Below, in pieces: positions 32,927 to 42,500 of a DNA stretch of 64,000 nucleotides (position 1 is the stretch's first letter; each line of letters starts with the position of its first letter). Source of the DNA: SHVO01 sp050250575 (GTDB lineage: Bacteria > Pseudomonadota > Alphaproteobacteria > Rhodospirillales > Rhodospirillaceae); assembly GCA_050250575.1 (NCBI GenBank), contig JBFWOJ010000001.1, positions 186,001 through 250,000 on the forward strand, read 5' to 3'. The translations under genes and the position numbers were made by a program. The notes beneath the pieces were generated by a model. That model was not told the origin of the DNA. It did no database searches and saw only the letters and a program-made list of their open reading frames with translations.

Positions 32927-35902
32927 CTATTGCTGTTCGCTCCCGGCGTCGACGCTGGCGGCGGCATCCATCGCCTTGTTGAGCAGCATATACAGCTTGC
33001 CCATGTCCGAGGTTGAGAAGGTCGTGGTGAGCACTTCGGAGCGATCGGTCGCGCGTGCGTGTTTGACCAGCGCCGAGTACTCCTTGAGATAGCGCATGAC
33101 GTAGGTACGGAACTTCTCGTCGGTCTTGTACTTGCTCTGGATCGCCTCGAACTTCTGGCGCGACAGGGTCTTGGTGATGTGCCGCAGGAACACCGCCTGG
33201 TCGCCCTTGTAGTAGCGCTTCCACAATTCCTCTTCGACGCTCGGCTGGAAGATGCGGGCGATGTCGACCGCGATCGAGTGGAGCTGTTCGATGACGTAGG
33301 TCGTGTTCTCGAGGAACTTGCCGGTGTGGGCGCGGTCGTGCACGTCCTCGAGCTGCTTGGCGGTATCGGCGGCCTTGTTGGCCGAATTGAGGAGCTGGTC
33401 GACCTGGCGGGCGAAGACCTGCCCCGCCTTGCCGGTCTGCTCGGTGATGCCGTTGGAGGCTTCGACCAGGCTGTCGGCGTGTTTGCGCAGGGTCTTGAGC
33501 ACCACTTCGACGCGGGCGACGGCTTCGTCGGCCGACTTGCCGAGGGTGAGAAGCTGCTGGCGGAAGGCTTCGCCCGTGGCGCGCGTGCCGCCGGCGATCT
33601 TTTCCGACGTGTCGGCGAACTCGCCCAACGACTGGCGCATCTTGTCGCCGGCCACGGCCACCTGCGCGGCGCCGCGGTTGGTCGAGTCCTCGAAATCGAG
33701 CATGAGCTTCTGGAGGGCATCGCGGAAGCCGTTGAGGCGCACCTGGGCGTCGTCCGCCGCGGAATCGATGCCGGCGGCGCGCTGACGCAGACCATCGCCG
33801 ACCACCGCCATCACTTCGGTGGCATGGGAGGCCGCCTTGTCGATGGCCGAGATATGGTCGTTGAAGTTCTCGGAGGCGCCCTTCATGCGCGCCGCCGCCG
33901 CATCAGCGGCCGAACGCAAGGAATCCTTCGCGCTGTCGAGCTGATTGAGCACCGACTGCATGTCGCGCGAGACCTGGGTGGCGACCGACGACAGCGCAGA
34001 GACTTCGCTGCCGATCTCGCGGCTGACGTCCTTGGTCTTGGCGACGGAGTGAGAGACGGTGTCGGACACCTTGTGAGAGGTCGCCTCCAGGGACTCGCGG
34101 ATGGACTCGAGTTCTTTGGTGACGCGCGCGGACAGCTGCATGAGCTCGGACGAGTTCTGGCTGAGCACGTCGGACATGGAGCGGACGTGGGCGAGAACCT
34201 GTTCGGAGGTCGAGCCCATCTGACGCGCCTGCTGGGCAAGCGCGGTTTCGCTGAGCTTGACGTGGGTGGTGAGCGTGTTCGCCGCCATCTCGAGCTCGTC
34301 GTTCTGACGACGCAGCGTGTCGCGGATATTGTCGGCCTGCACGGATGCGCGCGAGGCTGAGTTCGCGAGCTGCTCGGCATGCTCGCGCACGCGGGCGCCG
34401 ACAGTGTCGATCTTCTGGATGACGGTGTCGGAGATCTGGCCCATGGCCTCGGCGCGCGAGATGGCGACCGTCGAGGCGCGCTCGAGGTCGGCGGTGGCGC
34501 GCTCGAACTTCTCCGTGACGATGCGAGAGCGCACGTTGAACTCGTCGGCTGAGGCCTGCAGGCGGTTCTCGACGCGGTCGGCGGCTTCGCCCACGGAGTC
34601 GGCCTGCTTCTTGACCATGCTTTCCACCGTGCGGAGCTTGGCGACGGCGCCGTCCGAGGCGGCGCTGAGCTCCTTGGTCTGGATGGCAAGGGCTTCTTCG
34701 ACGATCTTGACGCGGCTCAGCACGCGCTCCATGACCTGGTCGAGGTTGGCGGTCTGCTGACCGAGACGCATGTTGACCTTGGTGGCCTGGTCCTCGATGC
34801 GATCGCCGGCGGCTTCCAGGCCCGCCCTCTGACGATCGAACAGATGCTCGAGGCCGCTCGCCTTTGCAGAAAGGGCGTCGGCGATCTCGCCGACGATGGT
34901 CTCGGCCCGCTTGGCCGATTCCTCGACCTGCTCCGAATTGGCGGCCACCGCATTGCCCATCTCGTTGGCGTAGTTCTTGGCGGTTTCGCCGGCCTTCGCG
35001 AGGGCCTTCTCCTGCTCGGCGAGCTGCTGGGCGATGGCTGCGCTCATGCCGCGGGCGCGTTCAGTGGCGGTCGACAGGCTATTCACCTGGCCGGCCAGAG
35101 TCTGGCCCATGCTGTGGACCTCGGCGAGCGTCTTCTGGCTTGCGGAGCGGATGAACTCATGCTGCCGGCGCAGGCCGTCTTCGATCTTGAGGTTCACGTC
35201 GGCGGCGGAATCGATCACCGTCTGAAGCTTGGCCACCTGCTCCGTGACGGCGGCGGCGGCCGACGAGGCGCCGGCATCGAGCGAGCCGGTGACCGTGGCG
35301 AGCTTCTCGACGTCGCGCACGAAGCCCGACTGGAGCTTCTGCATCTGGCGCACGGCGGTCTCGCTGGCGGCGACAAGCGCGCTCGCCTGCGCCTTGAGGG
35401 ATTCGGTGATGGCATTGACGCGCGCTTCGCCCTCGGCGGACGGATATGTGAGCTGCGCGAGATGGGCGCGCAGCGCGGCGCTTTCGCGGCGCAGTTCGCG
35501 GCCGCGGTCGAGGTAAGCGATGATCACCCACAGGAAGGCGAGCGGAAGAACAAAGGTGGCCGTCAAGCTGCCGAACTGGTCCGGCAGCAGCGTGAAGAGC
35601 TGATCCCAGCCGACGGCTGCGGTGATGTAGATGGCGAAGATCAGCGTCCAGGCGCCCGAGATGATGCCGGCGGCCATGACGGATTTTCCGGCCTCATGCC
35701 ACCAGCCGGGCGTCGGCACCGCGTGTGCGCGGGCGGCGCCGACATTGATCTCGGACGCCAGCTCGGGAATGGCAGGAACGCCGGCCGGCGCCTTCATGCC
35801 GAACGGCGGCTTCTTGATGCGCGTCGCGCGGGAGGCCTTTGCGTCCACGTGAATGGGCGCAGAAGAATCCACCGCGCCGTCCTCGAGCCTGTCCTCAGTC
35901 AT
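32927..35902 (-). CDS. Membrane-anchored giant coiled-coil protein (TipN/GPR-like architecture)
   Basis: The 991-residue product starts at the ATG at 35902 (MTEDRLEDGAV). A proline-rich cytoplasmic segment (1-70) precedes two transmembrane helices (about 75-97 and 111-131). About 700 residues of heptad-rich coiled coil follow, dominated by Ala, Glu, Gln, Ser and Thr. A compact helical C-terminal domain (about 860-985) includes FLENTTYVIEQLHSIAVDIA and FEAIQSKYKTDEKFRTYVMR. Two N-terminal helices plus a huge coiled coil is the layout of the polarity factors TipN (Caulobacter) and GPR (Agrobacterium). Homology is not proven; a structural or polar role is inferred. Confidence 0.75.
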   Translation of the reverse strand: MTEDRLEDGAVDSSAPIHVDAKASRATRIKKPPFGMKAPAGVPAIPELASEINVGAARAHAVPTPGWWHEAGKSVMAAGIISGAWTLIFAIYITAAVGWDQLFTLLPDQFGSLTATFVLPLAFLWVIIAYLDRGRELRRESAALRAHLAQLTYPSAEGEARVNAITESLKAQASALVAASETAVRQMQKLQSGFVRDVEKLATVTGSLDAGASSAAAAVTEQVAKLQTVIDSAADVNLKIEDGLRRQHEFIRSASQKTLAEVHSMGQTLAGQVNSLSTATERARGMSAAIAQQLAEQEKALAKAGETAKNYANEMGNAVAANSEQVEESAKRAETIVGEIADALSAKASGLEHLFDRQRAGLEAAGDRIEDQATKVNMRLGQQTANLDQVMERVLSRVKIVEEALAIQTKELSAASDGAVAKLRTVESMVKKQADSVGEAADRVENRLQASADEFNVRSRIVTEKFERATADLERASTVAISRAEAMGQISDTVIQKIDTVGARVREHAEQLANSASRASVQADNIRDTLRRQNDELEMAANTLTTHVKLSETALAQQARQMGSTSEQVLAHVRSMSDVLSQNSSELMQLSARVTKELESIRESLEATSHKVSDTVSHSVAKTKDVSREIGSEVSALSSVATQVSRDMQSVLNQLDSAKDSLRSAADAAAARMKGASENFNDHISAIDKAASHATEVMAVVGDGLRQRAAGIDSAADDAQVRLNGFRDALQKLMLDFEDSTNRGAAQVAVAGDKMRQSLGEFADTSEKIAGGTRATGEAFRQQLLTLGKSADEAVARVEVVLKTLRKHADSLVEASNGITEQTGKAGQVFARQVDQLLNSANKAADTAKQLEDVHDRAHTGKFLENTTYVIEQLHSIAVDIARIFQPSVEEELWKRYYKGDQAVFLRHITKTLSRQKFEAIQSKYKTDEKFRTYVMRYLKEYSALVKHARATDRSEVLTTTFSTSDMGKLYMLLNKAMDAAASVDAGSEQQ

Positions 35903-36136
35903 GGCACCCGTCCCCGTGCGGGGCGCGAGCCTCCGCACATTATGATTGCGGGCACGCGATACCACGGGCCCGATCCGCCATCGTGCAGGTTACGATAAGG
36001 ATCGTTAAGAAAGTGTGCTTTGACGCCCGCAAAACAAGGCTAAATCGGAGGTTTTGCGGTTCTCACAAAAGCTGAGCAATCAAGGGCTTGGGAGCAACCG
36101 CGGCGCACCCAGGGCAATCGCGCGCCCCTGAACATT

Positions 36137-36868
36137 CTAGAGGCCCGCGCAGACCGAGGCCCTGTCCTGCCCCGGCGCATCGAGCGGCATGTCGCCTCTT
36201 TCCGCCGCGCGGATCAGGGTCATCAGCTTCGTAGGGTCCTTGAGGATCAAGCGCCGGCCCTCTTTGCGCACGAGACCGCGCTGTTCCAAGTCGGCCATCA
36301 CGCGGCCGACGTGCACCGGCGACAGCGCCGTCGCGCCGGCAATCTGCACGTTCGACAACGGCAAGACCCGCGAAAGCGGCGTTTCGTTGTCGTTCGACAG
36401 GCGGTGGTGCAAATCGAGCAGGAAATAAGCGACCCGCTCGCGCGCCGGCCGCCGGCCGACGTTCGCGATGGTTTCCCGAAGCGATCCTTCGCGCCGCCGG
36501 GCGACGCGCCAGAGCGCCCGGCCGAGAGACGGCTGGGCGCCCACCAGCGGCAGCAGCGCGGAATGGTCGAAGAAGGCGTATGTGCACATGGTCAGCGCCT
36601 CAAGCGAGTTGACCTTCGCTTTGCTGCACGGGGCGGAGAAGAACTCGCCAGGCACAAAAATGTCGGTGATGAGTCTTTCATCCTGTTCCCGGCTCGCGAA
36701 ACAGGCGATCCCCGAGACGATCAGGTAGCTGCCCGGATTTCCGTCTGGCGCCGTCAACGCCTCGCCCGCCGGCGCCCGGTTCAGCTTCCCAATGGACGCG
36801 AGACTGCGCCGGTCGTCGGCCGAGAGATCGGAGAAGGCACTGACGTCGCGAAGCCATCTATTCAGCAT
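36137..36868 (-). CDS. Crp/Fnr-family transcriptional regulator
   Basis: The 243-residue product has a cyclic-nucleotide-binding fold at about 20-115 (APDGNPGSYLIVSGIACFAS, TDIFVPGEFFSAPC). The winged-helix domain is at about 145-220, with SNVQIAGATALSPVHVGRVM as helix-turn-helix and ADLEQRGLVRKEGRRLIL as wing. No Fe-S cysteine set is present. It is the last gene of a minus-strand run sigma / anti-sigma / anti-sigma / MEDS / Crp, 17 bases after the MEDS gene. It may relay the same signal or control the same genes. Confidence 0.9.
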   Translation of the reverse strand: MLNRWLRDVSAFSDLSADDRRSLASIGKLNRAPAGEALTAPDGNPGSYLIVSGIACFASREQDERLITDIFVPGEFFSAPCSKAKVNSLEALTMCTYAFFDHSALLPLVGAQPSLGRALWRVARRREGSLRETIANVGRRPARERVAYFLLDLHHRLSNDNETPLSRVLPLSNVQIAGATALSPVHVGRVMADLEQRGLVRKEGRRLILKDPTKLMTLIRAAERGDMPLDAPGQDRASVCAGL

Positions 36869-36885
36869 GTGGTGTCCTTATGGGA

Positions 36886-37497
36886 TCAGGATTTGGGAAA
36901 TTGGGGGTCGCGGTCGACGACCTGCCAGGTGCGGTCGCACCGCTCGAGCGTGCAGTGGTGCGCGCCCGTGATCTGCAGCGTTCCTGCGTGATCGCGCGCC
37001 GATCTCGGATAGCTGCAGAGCGCAACGATCCGGCGGCCGGCGAAACTTGCCGTCATGCCCTCTTGGTAAGCCTTGAGCGCCGGGCCGTCCGTCTCGGCGC
37101 GCAACCCCGTGTTGGCCGTGATCCGCAGGCCCTCGTAGCCGTCCGCCAGCGCGCACTCTTCCTCCGCCAGCCAGAACTGGACAAGGTCGGCGCCCTTGAC
37201 GCCTGCGCTATAGTCGTTCCACCCCTCGGCATCGAGGATCGTAATCGCCCCCGAATTCATGGCGTCGTCGACACCGCCCCATTGGACCCGAAGCGCCGCA
37301 AAGGCCTGTTCCATGGTCAAAGGCGGCAGCGTGATCCATATGCATCGCTCGCGCGCGCGCAGGCCCGCGAGAAAATAGGGGATCAAAGTCGAAAGCAGTT
37401 CGTCGCGGTCGTCATAGAAATGACAGGCGTGCATGCCGAATGGAACGAGCTCGATCCCGGTCAGTCCTGATTTGGTAAAATGGACCTGGTGCGTCAC
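36886..37497 (-). CDS. MEDS-domain (DcmR-type sensory) protein
   Basis: The 203-residue product starts at a GTG (37497) that overlaps the upstream stop as GTGA and has AAAGGA before it; no conserved residues lie upstream. PFGMHACHFYDDRDELLSTL and IPYFLAGLRARERCIWIT mark the MEDS domain, a RecA/KaiC-derived sensory fold found with DcmR, histidine kinases and anti-sigma partners. ALCSYPRSA near the end is another family signature. The nucleotide-binding P-loop of KaiC is not evident. It is coupled to the ChrR-like gene, so it probably modulates that sigma circuit. The ligand is unknown. Confidence 0.85.
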   Translation of the reverse strand: MTHQVHFTKSGLTGIELVPFGMHACHFYDDRDELLSTLIPYFLAGLRARERCIWITLPPLTMEQAFAALRVQWGGVDDAMNSGAITILDAEGWNDYSAGVKGADLVQFWLAEEECALADGYEGLRITANTGLRAETDGPALKAYQEGMTASFAGRRIVALCSYPRSARDHAGTLQITGAHHCTLERCDRTWQVVDRDPQFPKS

Positions 37498-38075
37498 GTC
37501 AGGATGTCCTTTGTGCTGGTGGTCAGGACACACGTGCACCCCGTCTTCGTCCAGACGCGGGTGTCCGACGTCTGCTCGGCGGCGGCGTAATAGCCACCGG
37601 GCTTGAGCATGGTTTCATCGATCCAAAGCTCGCCATCCAGAAGATGAAGTTCCTCCCTGTCCGCATGAACGTGGGCCGGATAACTTGCGCCGGGCGCGAG
37701 CCGCACGATCATGCTGACACGGTGCGCGTGCGGATCCGCGGCAAGCACCTTACATTCGACCCCTTCGGCCACCTGCTCCCACCCCGGCTCGGACCACGGT
37801 TCCTGGGGGCACGCGTCCGGCCCGGTGCCCGCATCCGGGTCGATGCGCGCCGCCAGACGCGGGCCGAGCGAGGCCGGCGCGCTGAGGATGTCGCGGGGCC
37901 AGGCGGTAAATCGGTCGGTGACGGCCCGAAGCAGCTGCAACTCGGCCAGGCAGCTGCGACAGCCGCCGATGTGGGCCGCCGCTCCAGCGCTTTCCTGCGG
38001 CGACAGGGCCTGTACGGCGAAAGCGCTCGTCGTCTCGCTATGCGCGCACGGGTTGATAGGGGTGTCGGCTTCCAT
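37494..38075 (-). CDS. ChrR-like cupin anti-sigma factor, copy 1
   Basis: The 193-residue product starts at 38075 (MEADTPINPCAHSE). The zinc-binding anti-sigma domain has His12, His35, Cys39 and Cys42 (AHIGGCRSC), the ChrR ligand set. The C-terminal cupin has ASYPAHVHADREELHLLDGE (His135, His137, Glu141), but the last His ligand of the cupin is replaced (TSDTRVW). It ends CTCVLTTSTKDILT. ChrR-type proteins hold an ECF sigma factor inactive and release it on singlet oxygen or peroxide. It is a tandem paralogue of the next gene and overlaps the MEDS start by four bases. Confidence 0.9.
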   Translation of the reverse strand: MEADTPINPCAHSETTSAFAVQALSPQESAGAAAHIGGCRSCLAELQLLRAVTDRFTAWPRDILSAPASLGPRLAARIDPDAGTGPDACPQEPWSEPGWEQVAEGVECKVLAADPHAHRVSMIVRLAPGASYPAHVHADREELHLLDGELWIDETMLKPGGYYAAAEQTSDTRVWTKTGCTCVLTTSTKDILT

Positions 38076-38189
38076 CGCTTTCCGGGATTGCAGCACGCAG
38101 ACTCACGGACTCTACGACGACCGGCGTCTTCTGGATTGGCGGCGGATGAAAATAAAAGCCCCGCCCGGCGCCGGACCGGCGCCGCGGCG

Positions 38190-38765
38190 CTATGTCAGTA
38201 TGTCTTGCGTACTAGTGACGAGCAGGCAGGTACATCCTGTCTCGCTCCACACCCGAAAATCCGACGTGCCCGGGGCGGCGTAATTGTAGCCGCCGGGCTT
38301 AAGCTTGCGTTCGTCGATCCAGAGCTCGCCGCTCAGGAGGTAGAGCTCTTCGACGCCCGCGTGCATATGCGCCGGATAGCCGGCGCCCGGGGCAAGGCGG
38401 ACAAGCATACTGACCCGGCTTTGCGCCGGAGCGACGGCGAGGAGCTTGCATTCGATGCCCGCCGCGACCTGATCCCACGCCGGCTCCGACCACTCCGCCC
38501 GCGGCCCGGTTGCGCGGGGTCCCCGATCATCCGCGGCGATCCTTGCGGCGAGGCGCGCGCCGAGATCGGCCGCAGGGCGCACGACGTCGGCCGGCCAGCA
38601 GGCGAATTTTTCGCGCACGGCGCGATGCCCCGCGAGCTCCCGGCGGCATTCCGGGCATCCGTCGATGTGGGCTTGCGCGCGCCGTGCTTCACCGGGGGAC
38701 AACGCATCGATCGCGTAAGCCGCCGTCGTCTCGGTCTGCCGGCAAGGTCTTGGCGCTTCGCTCAT
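38190..38765 (-). CDS. ChrR-like cupin anti-sigma factor, copy 2
   Basis: The 191-residue product overlaps the sigma-factor stop by four bases (ATGA). In its zinc-binding domain Cys8 takes the place of the first His, with His33, Cys37 and Cys40 (AHIDGCPEC). Its cupin has AGYPAHMHAGVEELYLLSGE (His133, His135, Glu139). The cupin ends in TGCTCLLVTSTQDILT, nearly the same as copy 1. Translational coupling to the sigma gene makes it the primary anti-sigma factor. The 114-base gap before copy 1 holds no gene. Confidence 0.92.
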   Translation of the reverse strand: MSEAPRPCRQTETTAAYAIDALSPGEARRAQAHIDGCPECRRELAGHRAVREKFACWPADVVRPAADLGARLAARIAADDRGPRATGPRAEWSEPAWDQVAAGIECKLLAVAPAQSRVSMLVRLAPGAGYPAHMHAGVEELYLLSGELWIDERKLKPGGYNYAAPGTSDFRVWSETGCTCLLVTSTQDILT

Positions 38766-39412
38766 GGCAATTCTTCTTTGGCGGTCAGCATGCGGCGCAG
38801 CTTGTGAAGGCCTGCGCGGATACGGGTCTTGACGGTGCCCAGGGGTTGGTTGAGCCGGACTGCCGCTTCGGCGTGGGTCAGGCCATGGAAAAAAGTACTT
38901 TCAATCGCATCGCGCTCTTCAGCCGCGAGGGCATCGACCGCGGCCCGCAACGCCATCGATTGCTCGAGCTGTTGGGCGACATGCGATGGATCGGGCTCCG
39001 CGTCAGCCGAAGTCAAAACCTCGCCGCCGCCGTTACGCTTCTTTCGCGCCTCGAAGCGGAGCCGGTCGATGGCCCGTGAGCGCGCCTGGTTCATGATCCA
39101 GGCGAGCACAGTCCCCTTGCCCTCTTCGTAGCGGGCGGCGTGGCGCCAGATGTCGTGGAAAACGTCGACCGTCAATTCCTCGGCGAGGCCGCGATTGGCG
39201 GTCAGGCGCAGGACGTAGGTGAAGACGAGATGTTGGGCCCTGCTGAACAGCGCTTGAAGCGCGCCTTGGTCCCCCTCGGACATTTTCCGGACGAGCAAGA
39301 CCCAGTCGGCCTCAAGCGGCGGCGCTTTCGCCTTGGCATAGAGGACATGACCAAGCGTAACAATCGCCGGCGGATCAGTCTGTTCGTCGACCTGCGATAC
39401 CATCCGGCGCAT
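38762..39412 (-). CDS. ECF RNA polymerase sigma factor (RpoE/ChrR-partner type)
   Basis: The 216-residue product has sigma region 2 at about 50-120 (GLAEELTVDVFHDIWRHA, with AWIMNQARSRAIDRLRFEAR) and region 4 at about 153-207 (GLTHAEAAVRLNQPLGTVKT). No extra C-terminal domain is present. A second ATG nine bases in (39403) is an alternative start; neither has a strong ribosome binding site. It is the first gene of the five-gene run and is coupled to a ChrR-like anti-sigma gene. Response to singlet oxygen or photo-oxidative stress is inferred from the Rhodobacter RpoE-ChrR pair. Confidence 0.94.
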   Translation of the reverse strand: MRRMVSQVDEQTDPPAIVTLGHVLYAKAKAPPLEADWVLLVRKMSEGDQGALQALFSRAQHLVFTYVLRLTANRGLAEELTVDVFHDIWRHAARYEEGKGTVLAWIMNQARSRAIDRLRFEARKKRNGGGEVLTSADAEPDPSHVAQQLEQSMALRAAVDALAAEERDAIESTFFHGLTHAEAAVRLNQPLGTVKTRIRAGLHKLRRMLTAKEELP

Positions 39413-39506
39413 TCTGTAAAAAAACCGCCGACATTCAAGCCGGGACTGGTGTCCTTGAACCCGTGTTCATCGCACGGTCCAACTATAAAGCGTGCAATGG
39501 GCCTAC

Positions 39507-42500
39507 CTACTCCACCGTCAGGATTGCGTCCCCGCTGGCGATCGTGCGCAAGGCGTTTGTGACGAGGACGCTGTAGCGCGCGCCGTTGTCGGCCGCGGTG
39601 GGCGTGAAAGAATAGGTAGAGCTCGAAGCGCCTAGAATAAGCGCCCCGTTGCGGCGCCACAGATAGCTCAGGCTTCCAGACCCGGCGCCGATGACTTTGA
39701 ACGTGGCCACCTCGCCGGCCCGGACCGTGACATTGTGCGGCGTGTAGGCGACGGAGGCCGCGACAACGCCGTCCGTCACCGGCGGCGGCGCCGCTGAGTC
39801 GCAGCCGGCAAAAGAGCAGCCCGGGGTCACGCCGGTCATCTCGCTGGCGCCGGCAGACGTCGAGCCGTTCGTTCCCAGGGTACAGAAGGCACCCTGCTGG
39901 CGAACGGCGACAAGGGCGTAGTTGTCCGAGACGCGGAGCGTCCCGCAGAGCGACGGATTGATCGCACTGACGAGGATTTCCGAGTCCGCATCGACATCAA
40001 TGATCGAGTTATGGTGGATCGAATGCGTGCTGGCCCGCTCGTTCACGCCGGTGGGATCGCCACGCACATTGAGGCTGGCGGACATGATGTTCCAGATGAT
40101 GTTCTGGTCGGTCTCCCAGCCGGTGGCGCCGGCGTCAAAATAAACGCCGCGCAGGGTGAAATTGGAGCCCGCCAGTCCGCCGAAGTAATCGTAGGGCGAC
40201 TGGATATCGTGGATCCAGTTGTGATGGATACGGCTGCTGAGCCCGGCATCGAGGAGATTCGCGACCGTTACCCCGCCGCCGTTGGCGCTGACCAGCATCA
40301 CGCGATGGATGTTGTTGTAGCCGATATCGATATTCGTCGGTGCGTAGGACGTCTGCGCGTCGAAGGCGATGCCGTCGGCGCCGCTATCGTGAATGGTGTT
40401 GCGATGGATCGTGTGATCGGAATTCTTGACGACGATACCCGCATTATCCATGCCGCGGTAGGCGACGCCGTGGATGAGGTTATTGCGCGCGAGGTTGCCG
40501 ACGCCGTAGAGGGCGATGCCATTGCCGCCGCTGTAGCGGATCGTCGAGTTCACAATCGAATTGCGTGAACCATCGAGGATGATTCCGGTGGTGCCGATGT
40601 TGGCGGACCTGCCGGAACCGGGCGACGCCGGCTTGTCGTAGGCGCGGGTGAAGTGGCTTACATATTCGGCGGTGATACCGTCGACGACGTTGCCGCCGCT
40701 GGCCTCATCCATCCTGATGGTCGCGGCGAACAGATTGATACCCTTGATCACCACACCGGTCTTTCCGCGCAGGTCTATGGCGAGATCGCGCTTCTTGACC
40801 CGGACATTCAACGTATTGGGGTCGACCCCTCCCGGTGCCCAGAACCACAACTGTTTTTCACCGTGATCGTAGAACCACTCGCGCTGGCTATCGAGCAGAA
40901 TGCGCGCGCCGAAGAAGTAATAGCGCCCGTTCTCCATCGGGGCGATGCTCGGGGCGTAGGAGGCAATGTCGAGCGTGTGCGTGAGGCGCGGAAAGACGGT
41001 TGCGACGACCCGCGCCGTCTGGAAGGACCAAGGGTTCCAGCCGCTCCAGAAATTCAGGAAGGCGCCCGTGAAATCGACGGTCGGCAATTGAAGATCCGCG
41101 AGCGTCGTGTCGTTGGTTCCCGGGTCCGCTTGGGCCCAATTCGGATGGAGGAGATCGTCGCCGTTCGGCCAGCGCGCTTCGGTCATCATCTGTTGACCGA
41201 CAAAGACCTGATTGTGGTCCACGCCCGCGAGTTGAACGCTCGCGACATAAGCGCTGCCCTGCCCGGCGGCCCACCCGGTCACGGCATCGGTCCCGTCGAT
41301 GGTCGCGTTCTCGCCGTTATAGGCGGCGATGGTTATGCCCGCGTTCGGCGTGACGGTTTCGTAGTAGCGGCCGGCGCGCACATAGCATGTGCCGCCGCGG
41401 GTGACGCTCGAAGCGCACTTCTGGATGGTGCGGAACGGCTGGGCAAGGGTGCCGGCGCCGAGATCGTTGCCGTCCGGAGCGACATAGCGCACGGCGCGCG
41501 TCTCAGCTTGCGATGGATCCATCAGACAGCGCGCGGTCATATCCGTGACGACGCCGGGCTGGGTGTTGCCCATGAGATGTTGCAGATAGCCGACGAAACC
41601 GCTCTCGATCCTCACGACATAATGAATCATGTCACCCGGGATGATGCCGGCGGCAGCTTCGATATCGCTGACCGGAACCAGGCGGCCGCCGCCTCCGGGA
41701 ATCGACGCGGTGGTGTAGGTACCGAGTTTGGTGCCCGTCCGCTCACTGTAGATGCCGAGCGCCACGGAGGCCGCCCCGTCGCCGGTATTCATGACCGCGA
41801 CGGTGCTCGGGTAGGCGCCGGCGACGTTCGTCGTGTGTACGCTGGTCAGGACCGTCGCGCCGGCAACGGCGCCGCCGTCGCAGGTGGAAAGGTTCGCGAT
41901 GGAGCCGTTTGCCGGCCGCCACAGCACGTGCTGGAAATGCCCCGCGATGGAGGGCATCACGCGAAGCTTGTAGCCGTCGGGCTTCACGGCGGGCGCGCCT
42001 GCGCCGATTTCGATGTCGGAGATATAGTGGTTGGCAACGGCGCGCGGGGGGATAACCGGGGAGGTCCACGTGCCGATCGCTGCGCCTGTCGCGGCGTTTT
42101 CGAGCTCGACCGCGACCGTACCGGGGGTTTCGCCACCGTTATAGAACCGCAGGAACGATGCCGCGCTCTGCTTGCTGGAGGAAACGACGCCAGCGTGCGC
42201 CGCCGGCAGCGCATTCATCGGATAGGTGACGCCGAGGGAACACACTTGGGTCATGTCCGAGGTGATGCCGGATGCGACGTTGGTCACAAGGTGCTGAAGG
42301 GTGCCTGGGAAGGCTCCGGCCATTTTGATCACATAGTGATCCATGCCCTCGGTCGGCGTGCGGCCGATGGCGGTCTCGATCTCGGCCATGGAGAGCTGCA
42401 ACGCCCGGTCCGGCGCGATGGACGCGCTGGTATAGACCCCGAGCTTGTTTCCATTGCGCGCATCGTAGACGCCGAAGGTGGCGGTTGCAGCGATGGTTCC

